DNA of 62,168 nt from Leishmania mexicana MHOM/GT/2001/U1103 (taxonomy: Eukaryota; Euglenozoa; Kinetoplastea; Trypanosomatida; Trypanosomatidae), in the NCBI RefSeq assembly GCF_000234665.1, contig NC_018313.1, positions 345,709 through 407,876 of the forward strand, read 5' to 3'. Below are positions 46,175-55,295 of the stretch, in pieces. The notes below the pieces were generated by a model, which was not told the DNA's origin, searched no databases, and saw only the letters and a program-made list of their open reading frames with translations. The first letter of the stretch is position 1. The number at the start of each line of letters is the position of its first letter. The position numbers were made by a program, and so were the translations under genes.

Positions 46175-46246
46175 GACGTTGTGGCGCAATGGAAGCGCGT
46201 CGGATTCCGGATCCGAAGGTTGTGGGTTCGACCCCCATCAGCGTTG
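46175..46246 (+). tRNA. tRNA-Arg(CCG)
   Basis: 72 nt. Acceptor GACGTTG pairs with CAGCGTT (two G-U pairs), discriminator G. Anticodon stem TCGGA/TCCGA has loop TTCCGGA, giving CCG. The T arm is GTGGG-TTCGACC-CCCAT. It is followed by TTTT. Confidence 0.93.
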
Positions 46247-46310
46247 CATTTTCGTCAGGGGTCGGTACTTCGAAGGGCAAAGTCAATCCTGACAGAAGGC
46301 TATCATCAAC

Positions 46311-46381
46311 GGGGAAATAGTTCAGTGGCAGAACATCAGATTGTGGCTCTGAATACCCGGGTCCGATTCCCGGTTTCCCCT
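46311..46381 (+). tRNA. tRNA-His(GTG) (second copy)
   Basis: 71 nt identical to 35394-35464, in the same (direct) orientation. Identity extends only into TCACTTTT downstream and not upstream. The T run is T4 here against T7 in the first copy. Confidence 0.93.
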
Positions 46382-47378
46382 CACTTTTCGCCGCTCCATT
46401 TGCGCGGAGCCAGACGTGGTGGCAGGTGCAAGGATGATGCGGGGTTGTGGGGGTGACAAAATTGGTGTGGTGGAAGGTGAAAGGGGGAGGGTGATGCAGT
46501 GGGAAGGGGGCTTCTGTCTGTGTGTGTGTCCGCGCCCCCCTTCGGGGGCGGCGGCACGGCGGTGACTGCCTTGAGGTAGGGTGCAATTTCCGCTGGTTGT
46601 CGTCTTCGTTTTAAAGTTTTTTTTTTTTTGACGCCGCTTCTTCTCCCCACCCGATGCGTACGGTGTGTGTATGTATACGGCTACGTGATCATGTGGCCTT
46701 CCCCCCCCTCCGCCCACGCACGCACGCACGCAACTCTTTTTTCCCAACGACATCAGGCAAGGAAACACCATCACTGGTCGTTTCAAGAGACGCGAGCAAC
46801 AATAACAGAAAACAGAGACAATACAAACGGGAAAAGAGCCGGGGCAAGTCGCCGCCGACACACAGCACGCGCGAGTGCGAAGATGGGCGATATGACGGAC
46901 AGCTCCCGGTTGTGTAAGCGCGCCACTGCCGCCGGATAAACGCCCACACGTGTGCACGCCGCTGCCACTGTTGCAACAAACCGCATCAAACAGAAAGAGC
47001 ACGAAGAGAGAGGGGGAGGGGAGGGCGACATGGGCCACGCCATCACTCTGGCCCTCACACCGCGCACAGCCGTACCCCGCACAAATGGCCGCGACGGATC
47101 ACTGTCATGACAAAGGCGCACGAGAAAAGAGAGGGGGGAGGGGCTCTAAGACGTGAACCATCATTGCCGCAGCGGGACGGCACCACTGCACTCCCCGTCC
47201 CCCTCCCCCAAAAGGAAACGCATCGACACACAACCGTACATCGGATATCGGCATCTAGATCGCCAGCGGCAGAGCTGCGAAGAAGGCGAGAGAGCTACGA
47301 GCACAGAGAATGCGAGGAGAACACAGTACAGTGCTTCTTGTGCCCCACCATGCGTGCCGCTCCTCTCCGTCCCCCCCC
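46382..47378. other. convergent strand-switch region, right part
   Basis: No gene is seen. It is expected to hold the 3' UTR and polyadenylation region of the CDC50 gene arriving from the right. Features are GT-rich and purine runs and an 11-T run near 46619-46629. Confidence 0.55.
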
Positions 47379-49166
47379 TCACACGCGCTGGCCGTTGGCG
47401 TCGTTCCTGTTGGCCTCGCCGTCGCGCGCCAAGCTCTCCAGCTCGGCTACAGCCTTGCGCAGCGACTGCAGCTGCGCCATCGGGATGTGGCGGCGCAGAC
47501 GCAGCTGATAGTAATTCGAAAACTCCGGCTCATTCGGCTGGAACACGTACCAGCTGCGCTTCGGCTCGCGCAGGTGCTTGTACCGGTTCACGCCGTTGAT
47601 CTGCAGCATGCACTCCACCGTGAAGGTGACGCCGAGGACAAAGGACACACACCCCATGATGATGAACACAACACCGAGGACGGTGTTTCGGCCGCCAACC
47701 CAGTTGGCGTGCTGCAGCACCACGCTCTTGCGGCCATGGAAGCTCACCACGTCGTAGAACTCGCTGATGTCCACCAGATACGTGCCGGGGCGGAGGGGCA
47801 CGTGGATGATGCGGTACAGCTTGCGGAAGTTGGGTGTGAAGGATGCTCGCATCCACACATGCAGGTCATAGTCGGACGGGTCCGGTAGCGCGTGCCCCGG
47901 CTCGTGCAGGTACCAGCCGTTGCGCAGGTACTCGTTAGTCGTCGGGTACGGGTAGTACAGCGACCACCAGTCCTCGCGCAGCGTTATGTTGTGGAAGCGG
48001 ATATCACTGTCCGCCTTCCAGGTGATGCCCTTCTTGGAACAGCTGTTCGTCGTCACGCTGCCGCTGAGGGGCTCGCCGCGCAGCCCAAAATCGGTGCCGT
48101 TGCAGATTAACGCCACCGGCGTCTTGCTGTCCACGCCGCCGTAAAGCACAGGCACGCCATTGATGTTCGCTCGCCGCACCTCCGCTGACGTCAGCTTGCG
48201 GTAGAGAATGAACGTGTCGTTAAACTTGGACCATGGCGCGATACCGCAGGGGTTGTACGTGAAGTATCTGGCCGGCCGCGTCACTTGCTTTCCGGTCGCG
48301 TCGGTGATGGTGATGGGGGTATCACCCTCGTCGCTGCGGAAGCCAGGGTACGTGTACGGCTTGCACAGGTAAGCCTTTTCAACCTTCGGCTTGCCTCTCA
48401 GCTGCGAGTTGGCGCGGCCGTTGTGGAAGTCGCGGTAGTTTTGGTGCATGTTCGTGATCTTGTAGTACATGTACACTGGGGCCTTCATGCGGTGACTGAT
48501 ATTGATCTCCAGCCACGTCCGCGTGCCCTGCGCGTGCGTCACGCCGTCCGCCGTGAACTGCCGGATGCCATGGTTCACGTTCACGCTCGAGTTCGCCGGG
48601 ATGTACTGGTACTGGTGGATGTGGCTGTATTCCTGCTCAACGATGTCATACTCACGACCCTTCACTAGCACCAACCCCCCCAGGACCAGGAATGGCACCG
48701 TCAACAGATAGAAGATGGGCACGAGGATGAAGGGCGAGGGGTAGTTGAAAATGCCGGGCAACGTCTGCTGCGAAAGCGGGTTGCCGCCGTACACGGTGCG
48801 CCCGTACTCGTGCACGAAATCTGGGATGAGCTTCTTCTTCAGCCACCGTTTTGCCCGCGTGCTGCGGCTCTTGGGGGCATCGACCGAGGCAGTCGCAGTG
48901 TTATATGCGCGACGGACGCCACCACCAACGCCCTGCGCGCGGTGGGGCTCGTCGTCGCTGTCGGAGTACGACGACGACGTCCTTGACGACGATCCGCTCG
49001 CGGAGGAGGACTCTGCGGACGGCGGTATCTCAGAGGACGCGCACAGCAACGGCGACGCAGCTCGTTGCGGCGACCTCGATGACAACACTGGAGCCGAGAG
49101 GGTGGACGTACCGCCACCGCTGGCAGGCTGTGGCGCGGCTGTGGCCGGGTTGCTGCGTGGGGGCAT
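47379..49166 (-). CDS. CDC50: CDC50/LEM3-family P4-ATPase beta subunit
   Basis: A 595-aa two-pass membrane protein. It has a long, Ser/Ala-rich cytosolic N-terminus (about 1-140), then the CDC50 entry motif NPLSQQTLPGIFNYPSPF. TM1 is at about 144-168 and a large lumenal domain with N-glycosylation sites and paired Cys spans about 170-490 (YNPCGIAPWSKFNDTF, a family hallmark). TM2 is at about 495-517 and a short cytosolic tail follows. The family chaperones and activates phospholipid flippases. In Leishmania donovani the relative Ros3 works with the miltefosine transporter MT. This protein is longer than is usual for CDC50, mostly because of the N-terminal extension, and is more likely a Ros3 paralogue than Ros3 itself. 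It is the last gene of the right leftward unit. Confidence 0.92.
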   Translation of the reverse strand: MPPRSNPATAAPQPASGGGTSTLSAPVLSSRSPQRAASPLLCASSEIPPSAESSSASGSSSRTSSSYSDSDDEPHRAQGVGGGVRRAYNTATASVDAPKSRSTRAKRWLKKKLIPDFVHEYGRTVYGGNPLSQQTLPGIFNYPSPFILVPIFYLLTVPFLVLGGLVLVKGREYDIVEQEYSHIHQYQYIPANSSVNVNHGIRQFTADGVTHAQGTRTWLEINISHRMKAPVYMYYKITNMHQNYRDFHNGRANSQLRGKPKVEKAYLCKPYTYPGFRSDEGDTPITITDATGKQVTRPARYFTYNPCGIAPWSKFNDTFILYRKLTSAEVRRANINGVPVLYGGVDSKTPVALICNGTDFGLRGEPLSGSVTTNSCSKKGITWKADSDIRFHNITLREDWWSLYYPYPTTNEYLRNGWYLHEPGHALPDPSDYDLHVWMRASFTPNFRKLYRIIHVPLRPGTYLVDISEFYDVVSFHGRKSVVLQHANWVGGRNTVLGVVFIIMGCVSFVLGVTFTVECMLQINGVNRYKHLREPKRSWYVFQPNEPEFSNYYQLRLRRHIPMAQLQSLRKAVAELESLARDGEANRNDANGQRV

Positions 49167-50172
49167 TGACTCACGAAGCGGCGGGAGCAGACTAAGGCAA
49201 AGTGTGTGCGTGAGAGCGAGAACCTCGACCAGCTGTCGACCTCACCCCCCGCTTCTCTGTGAAGAATAGACAGGCACCAATAGAAGGCACGAGACACGCT
49301 TGTCTCACGGAAAGCCTACACACGGACGCGGAGCAGCAGTGCAGCGGTTGGGCACCACCACAGCGGCCACCCACACAGAGATACACACCAGCGCGACGGA
49401 GGGGCTGGTGCCTAATAGGGAAAGGCAGCGACGCCAAGCGGTGACGAGAGTAAGGGGGAGAGGGGGTATGAGGAAGCACCGTGGTAAGCTCACGCGCACG
49501 CAGAGAATGACACTGACGGAGAAAGACAGCCAGCTGTGGCTGGCGGCGGTGACTGCGGATGTTGGGTGCGGTGAGGCACCTACGTAGGGGACCTCTCGTA
49601 CAGTGGATATAGCAGAGTAGAGAGGGAGGGAGGGGGCACGGAAGACTACGAAGAGATGGGGTACGGCTCCGCAGCTCATACCACGCACACAGACGCCCCA
49701 CCGTCTGCGGCTCCAACGGTCCTTTTCGAGTGCACCTGCGCGAATTTGTCTACACGGCAAAGCTTGAAAGCGAGCGGGAAGATAGACGGAGAGAGGGAGG
49801 GCACTGTGCTGTCTTAACGCGCGTGTGGTGTGTGTGTGGGGAGGGGAGGGTGCATGAGGCGACGACGACCGGGCAAGTGAGGCAGAGGAGAAGGGACGGG
49901 GTTTGGTTCCGTGAGTGTGCGCCGTTTGACAGGCCAGCACAGCACCCCACCACCACCACCAAGACACCGCAAAGAGCACCTGGTCCTTCCCAAGACCACG
50001 TGGCAGCGTGTCCATGTCTCTTGCGTCGCTGTCCGCGCCGCTACGGGGTTTGCTCATAGTTTCGCTTTTATCGAGTGTGTCGACGATGTTGTTACTCGAT
50101 GTTTGGGGGAGGGAGGCGAGAGAGTCTCACCTGTGCCAGTCTATGTGTGGGTGTGCGCGAAGGGAGGTACGG
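49167..50172 (-). other. spacer between coiled-coil gene and CDC50
   Basis: No gene is seen. Purine runs on plus (about 49450-49465, 49618-49640, 49835-49850) are pyrimidine tracts on minus, as expected for trans-splicing of CDC50. Confidence 0.55.
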
Positions 50173-51273
50173 TCAGGCGGCCGCTTCGCGCGAGGCGGAG
50201 GTGATGGCGCTGCCGTTCGGTTCAGGTGCATACATGCATGCAAAGCCACGTGCTTGCAGGTCAGTGAGAGCGGTGACGCGTCCACATTCCTTTGCCACGG
50301 CTAGCGCAAGCTCCTGTTGCAGTGCTTGTTGCTGCGCCATGGCAGTAGCGAGGCGAGTGTCAAGCGTCTGTACATCGCGTGCGAAGGCGGCGCTACGCGC
50401 GGAGGCGCTGGACTCGTCGCACGCAGCTGCCGCGGGTGCTGGCCGCCGCAGTCGTGCGTTGTGCACCGTCAAGCAGTGCCTTTTCTCTTGCTCAAGCGCC
50501 TCGTAGCGTCGACGAAGCTCGTCGTTCGCCCTGTCCAACTCTCGCAGCTGACGCATCATCCTCTCCGTCTCCTGCTTCCTCGGCGAGCTGCTTGGCTGCG
50601 GCTCCGGCACTTTTCCATCCCTCTCCGCTTGCTTTGCCCGTGCCGTAGCGGGCGGCTGTTGAGGCTTCTCATGCCACGCAGTAAGGAGTGCGTGCACTCG
50701 TTCAAGCTGCTCTTTTGAGGCCTCCAGCTTTGCGGCCAGAGCGCGGCGCTCCTGCCGCACCACTCGCAGTCGCGTGGCGGACGCGTCGTAGAGCGCGGCA
50801 TCTTGCTGTGACAGCAGCGCCTCCGCGTCGGCATGCGATGAGGAAGTCGGCCCGTGTTGGTGAGCGCGAAAGCCGGCGCTGCCGCCGCTGTGCAGAGCGT
50901 CGACAAGGCGCGGCCGCTCCATGCCGTATGGGTTGCGCAGCAGCACTGGCTGCGGTGACGCGAAGGGCGCTGTCGTCTGCGCTCGTCGGTCTCGCGCAGA
51001 CGTTAGGGGACGCTGCGCTGGCGCTTTGCTGCTCGTGTGAACTGCGCGAGAGGGACTTGCTATCGGCCTCACCACGGTATCCGCAGTGCCCATGAGGACA
51101 GCTGCAGCTCCAGCAGCACCGGCTGCATCCACCGCACGGGCCGGGATCAGCGACACATGTGGTGCAGGTCTGCGTGCCGCCAGTGGGGTCTGTGGCGTCA
51201 GCGGTGGCGTCGATGTCGTCGGGAGTGTGAGAGGAGGGTTTTGCGGTGGCGCAGACGGCGAGACAGAGGCCAT
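50173..51273 (-). CDS. coiled-coil hypothetical protein
   Basis: 366 aa from ATG 51273 (MASVSPSAPP); an alternative start is 51336 (387 aa). The N-terminal half is Pro/Ala/Thr-rich and probably disordered. The C-terminal half is helical with heptad-like Leu spacing, in two stretches: VRQERRALAAKLEASKEQL, and MMRQLRELDRANDELRRRY leading to EALEQEKRH. A further helix contains AMAQQQALQQELALAVAKE. No membrane segment or enzyme domain is seen. I do not recognise a family. Cytoskeletal or basal-body roles are common for such proteins in trypanosomatids, but nothing here shows it. Confidence 0.7.
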   Translation of the reverse strand: MASVSPSAPPQNPPLTLPTTSTPPLTPQTPLAARRPAPHVSLIPARAVDAAGAAGAAAVLMGTADTVVRPIASPSRAVHTSSKAPAQRPLTSARDRRAQTTAPFASPQPVLLRNPYGMERPRLVDALHSGGSAGFRAHQHGPTSSSHADAEALLSQQDAALYDASATRLRVVRQERRALAAKLEASKEQLERVHALLTAWHEKPQQPPATARAKQAERDGKVPEPQPSSSPRKQETERMMRQLRELDRANDELRRRYEALEQEKRHCLTVHNARLRRPAPAAAACDESSASARSAAFARDVQTLDTRLATAMAQQQALQQELALAVAKECGRVTALTDLQARGFACMYAPEPNGSAITSASREAAA

Positions 51274-51336
51274 GGCGGATGCCTTTGTTCTCTTCTCCTC
51301 CACAAGAGGTGCGTGTGTGGGTGTGTGCTGCATCAT

Positions 51337-52251
51337 TGGCGGAGTAGACGGGGGGAGGAAGTATCACCGTCGCCTGGCGGTGCGCGTACACCAGATATTC
51401 GCACCTCAGATACCTCGGCCGCTCTCACGCACTCCATCTGCGCACACACGCACACAAAGTAAAACAAAGGAACGGGAGAGATGGGGGATGGGGAAGCGGA
51501 GCGATGATGCCGAGAAGGTGACGGTGGTGGTGGGAACACAGCCCTCCCTCTCCCCCCTCTCTACTAGGGCGCCATCGTACAGGCACACGCACACGCACAC
51601 ACACACACACACCTGCACGCGTTGAGTGCCATCCACAGCCATGGCAAGGGAGGAGGGGCGTCAGCTGCAGCGCATGCGGCAGAGCTACCATCTAACACTC
51701 TCGCCTTTCCGCACTCAGTATACAGACGGCATCACCGCCCTTGGCCATGTGCGAACAAAAAACACAGGCACGGCATGGCAGCGGAGCACCTGTGCTTCGG
51801 GCGTGGGCCCCTGCGTGGGACACTGGTGAAGGCCTTACTGCGGCTGTTCCGCACTCTTGTTCCCCCACCCCGTCCCCTTTTATGGGTGTGTGCTTGCGTG
51901 TGGAGTCTGTGACCTCTGCATCCCGCTCTCACAGAGTCGCGGTTGATAGTTCTGACGCCTTTTATGAAACTGCTGAGTTCCCCCCTTCCCCTTGTCCACC
52001 ATCTCCCCCACCCGCTGACGGAGTTGATGGCGGGCTGGTCGGCGGGGGGTTTAGAGACATGATTTGAAGCCACAGACGACGCGGAAAAATCTCGTTAACA
52101 TCCGCCCCCCCCCCCCCCACGCACACCCGCATGCATGCGTACACCCGCGCGTCGCGGACGGGAGCCGCCCGGAGGCAGTAGCGGAGACACGTCCCACATG
52201 AGGCCACGGAAAGTACTTTGCAATGATAAGGGGAGGGGAGGGAGGGGGAGG
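51337..52251 (-). other. spacer upstream of the coiled-coil gene
   Basis: No gene is seen. It has CA repeats at about 51586-51612 and a C run near 52106-52120. Pyrimidine-tract signals on minus occur at about 51470-51500. Confidence 0.5.
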
Positions 52252-52753
52252 CGTGTATGTCCTCTGCCGCCGCGTTCATTTCTCAGCCCTCGAGTATGCG
52301 AGCCCAAACGCCGCTCTGCACACCCCCTCCCCCGCGTGGTGCGAAGCAAACCGCAGACACACACGTGTTACAGCAAGTGCGCCGCCTCAGCGACCTGTGC
52401 ACCGACCCCTGCCTCAAGCTCTACTGCCCCGCCCCCACACAGCCGCTCCCCGTCATGCCGGTCGCCAGCCCCGGTGCATCCCCCCTCTCGGGGTGGCACG
52501 CGGGCTCCTCCCCCACACATCCGTGGGCCGTGCGAGGGCCGGGTGAGGCGTACGCTCGAGTCGCCCTGACACGTTTTGCCCATCGTATGGATGGCACAGA
52601 CGTGTTCACTGCCGTCGGCCGCCCCGACGCACCGTCGTCACCCCAGGGCCGGACCCTGTCACCGCCGGAGGTGGGCTCTACATTGGCAGGGATAGAAGGG
52701 GCGGGGGTGAGGGGGGAGGGGTGCACCGGGCCCTGAGGTACCACGCACTGAGA
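52252..52753. mobile_element. 502-bp direct repeat copy 1, probable SIDER retroposon
   Basis: Identical to 57230-57731 over 502 bp (constant offset 4978, no difference seen). It starts about 200 nt past the PDAT stop, so it lies in the PDAT 3' UTR. Size (about 0.5 kb), position in a 3' UTR and the recurrence of diverged relatives at 36.3 and possibly 44.7 kb fit the Leishmania SIDER family. SIDER elements are decayed relatives of ingi/RIME retroposons that influence mRNA stability or translation. The element seems to continue to about 52835 (TG repeat, then CCCTCCCGTCATCAG), beyond the perfect repeat. SIDER identity is from memory, not search. Confidence 0.7.
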
Positions 52754-52954
52754 GGTGTGTGTGTGTGTGTGTATGTGTGTGTGCCCTCCCGTCATCAGAG
52801 GGAGCGACGTGATGAGGAGCGCCACGAAAACCAACAATATTGAGAAGGCGGTGGGATGTGTGCGTCCACCTCCCTCCAAGTGCGAAGCCGAGTGCACCTC
52901 TCTGGACACCGCCTGCGTGCCTCGCTGACTCTTCAACGCGACCGATGCCTGACG

Positions 52955-55243
52955 TCATTCTCGAGCTGCCCCTCGCTTCCGCGGCGACTTGGAAGTGCCA
53001 CGCCACGCAAATTTGTCGTTGTCGTCCTCCTCGTAGCGCTCTATAGCTTTGATCGGCTTGTTCTTCTTGCGCAGGCAGCTGCGCAGGTTGCTGCGGATAA
53101 GAAAGTCCACGTCGGAGTAGATGCGGTCGTGCACACGGCGCTGCAGCGTGGTGGTCTCGCCGGTGTCCGCGTCTCTGTAGCTGAACTCGTCGGTCTCAGG
53201 CTTCTCGACAGCCTCCTCGTCGATGCCGCTGGCGATCTTCAAGATTATCTCTAGCATCTCGTAGTTGCCCAGAATGTCGACATGCTTGGCACTCAGTTTG
53301 CCACCGCGCAGGTTCAAGGATGAGGCACCATTGACGCTGTGGTTGAACTCCCGCGTCACGACGCGGCCCACATTGCGTCTCCACCCGTTCACGGCGCGAC
53401 ACATGTACGCGAGCGACAAGAGCGGCACCGTATCATCGCCGTCAGACATGCGCACGCCATGTGAAGTGTTGCTGGTAAAGACGGAGCTGTTACCCACGTA
53501 CGGGGTTTCGGTGTTCGCCTCGTCTGGGTTCCACATGAGGTGGTAGCCTGCCTCCGCTGGCAAGCCGACGCCGTACAGGCACGCCACCGTTGTGCTTGGT
53601 GCCTGCGGCAGCGAGGGCAAGTCGTCGATGGTCTCCAAGAAGGCGTCGATCTGACGAACACAGTCCTCGTGGCCGGAGCGCCGGCATTCACCGCGGATTA
53701 GTTCCGCCGTGCCGCGAGTGCCGAGAGCGGTGCCGTTAGGCAGCACCGTGAGCCCCGGCCACGCCTCCTCGCAACCGCGCGGCAGCATCGACACCAGGCA
53801 GCTCCACGACCGCGACAAGCCATAGCGGGCCTCCTGACTGATGAAGGTGTCCAACATCTTCCTGGCCGCCCACTGAATGTTGAGCGTGTCTCTTGCGTCG
53901 CCGAGCAGCAGCGCTGAGGCAGCCTTGCCAATGCCCATTGCAACACCGCCTACGTTCACGTAGTAGGCGACGTGGCGGTCCATAAAGCCCTTCTCGCGCT
54001 GCTCTGCCCACCGGAAGAAGGCCAGCGCGACGGTCGCGCCGTAGCTGTGCGAGATGACCACCGCCCGCTTCCGGTTCTTCCGGCACAGAAAGCGCAGGCT
54101 GTTACGCACCTGGTAAAAAAACCCGTCGCGCTCGTGCGCCTTATCAGGGGAGAGGCGCCAGTCGTATGTCACGACTGCCATGCTCTGCGGGTCGTAGCCG
54201 ATGTCGGCGAGGTTGATGAGCACCTTCGCCCACACCCAGTAGCCAGGGACGAAGTAGTCCACCGAGGCGAAGCCAGAGTCGGCGCGCACCTTCGTGTCGT
54301 CGCGGTCCATCCCAGTTTTCTTGTTCATGCTGAACAAGTCCAGCCAGCACTGCGGGTCGGACAGGATGAGGTACATCATCTGCGGCCCAAACATGCGCTG
54401 CCGGAACCCCGAGAAGAAGGACTTCTGCCGCGCGCACGGGAGCGAGGTTTCCCACACCTCAAGCGCGCCGGTGATGAAGCCCGGCATGATGACGACAGGG
54501 TGCCGCCGCGGCAAGTATGTGTCGCCTCTGTTGTACTTCTTGAAGAAGGTGAGCCCCGGTCGTGAGCCCTCATCGACCGTGAAGGAGCCGGCGACGTCCT
54601 CCATCACGCCCTCTGGCGCCACCACAAGCATGAGCACTGCGAGAATCAGCACGACAAAATGCACCCGCCTTCGTGTCAGAAAGTCGACCACATCGAAGAG
54701 GTTGTGCTTCACCCAGCTAGGGAGCGGCAGACGCTCGATCATCCGCGCTGCACGTCGCTGCGAGTCGGTGACCTTTGCCGGGCCAGTCGAGCTCGGGAAT
54801 GCGTTGTCGAAGTCCACGAACTCCTCCCGGCCAAACAGGAAGGAGGGCAGGCGCATCCAGCGGCTCTGCGACTGGCCGCTCGCAGACAACCCTTTGCGCT
54901 GCCCATGGTGATGATCTTGCCCACCCGCGACGGAAGGCGCGTGCCGTCGTGGTGCAGACACCCTCGGGTTCGACGGTGACACCTCCACGGGCGGCGGGCG
55001 GTGCATGGCGTCGATGCTTGTTCCAATATGCATGAGAGCCGCCGACTGCACAGCCGGCGCGGCGCTGCGCGCCAGCACGGCAGCAACCACGCCCTCCGAT
55101 GACCTGGCGTGGGGTTCTGGACGGTGGCCCTGCGAGGTGCGGCGATAGCGCACTTGGCCCTTTCGGGGGCTCGAGGCCGTGCTACCGGTGGCCGACTGCG
55201 AGGCGCGCGCCGCTCTGTCGCCGCTGCCTTTGACGTCCTTCAT
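52955..55243 (-). CDS. PDAT: phospholipid:diacylglycerol acyltransferase-like protein (PDAT/LRO1, LCAT family)
   Basis: A 762-aa type II membrane protein. A basic/Ser-rich cytosolic N-terminus (1-190) precedes one TM at about 194-210 (FVVLILAVLMLVVAP). The LCAT-fold domain has PVVIMPGFITGALEVWE, TYDWRLSP, the nucleophile motif SHSYG (S400), GDDTVPLLSL (D603/D604) and AKHVDILG (H654). These give the complete Ser-Asp-His triad of Lro1/PDAT. The enzyme moves an acyl chain from a phospholipid to diacylglycerol, making triacylglycerol in the ER. ATG 55243 (MKDVKGS) is chosen because a T/C tract and AG (55273-55272) lie just upstream. The open frame runs to 55789, but the extra 182 residues cover spacer. 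It is bracketed by the 502-bp direct repeats. Confidence 0.9.
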   Translation of the reverse strand: MKDVKGSGDRAARASQSATGSTASSPRKGQVRYRRTSQGHRPEPHARSSEGVVAAVLARSAAPAVQSAALMHIGTSIDAMHRPPPVEVSPSNPRVSAPRRHAPSVAGGQDHHHGQRKGLSASGQSQSRWMRLPSFLFGREEFVDFDNAFPSSTGPAKVTDSQRRAARMIERLPLPSWVKHNLFDVVDFLTRRRVHFVVLILAVLMLVVAPEGVMEDVAGSFTVDEGSRPGLTFFKKYNRGDTYLPRRHPVVIMPGFITGALEVWETSLPCARQKSFFSGFRQRMFGPQMMYLILSDPQCWLDLFSMNKKTGMDRDDTKVRADSGFASVDYFVPGYWVWAKVLINLADIGYDPQSMAVVTYDWRLSPDKAHERDGFFYQVRNSLRFLCRKNRKRAVVISHSYGATVALAFFRWAEQREKGFMDRHVAYYVNVGGVAMGIGKAASALLLGDARDTLNIQWAARKMLDTFISQEARYGLSRSWSCLVSMLPRGCEEAWPGLTVLPNGTALGTRGTAELIRGECRRSGHEDCVRQIDAFLETIDDLPSLPQAPSTTVACLYGVGLPAEAGYHLMWNPDEANTETPYVGNSSVFTSNTSHGVRMSDGDDTVPLLSLAYMCRAVNGWRRNVGRVVTREFNHSVNGASSLNLRGGKLSAKHVDILGNYEMLEIILKIASGIDEEAVEKPETDEFSYRDADTGETTTLQRRVHDRIYSDVDFLIRSNLRSCLRKKNKPIKAIERYEEDDNDKFAWRGTSKSPRKRGAARE

Positions 55244-55271
55244 CGTGTCCAGTGGTGCGGTAACACACAAA

Positions 55272-55295
55272 CTGCGGTAACGAGAAAAAAGGGCC
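55272..55295 (-). promoter_or_regulatory. pyrimidine run and likely spliced-leader acceptor for PDAT
   Basis: On minus, CTTTTTTCTCG is followed by the first AG at 55273-55272 (CGCAG), giving a 28-nt leader before ATG 55243. Confidence 0.45.

Noticed and set aside
52257..52736. 159-aa plus-strand open frame, repeated at about 57235-57714
   Set aside because: It is conserved only because it lies inside the perfect 502-bp repeat. It is antisense to the local genes and has no protein-like features.
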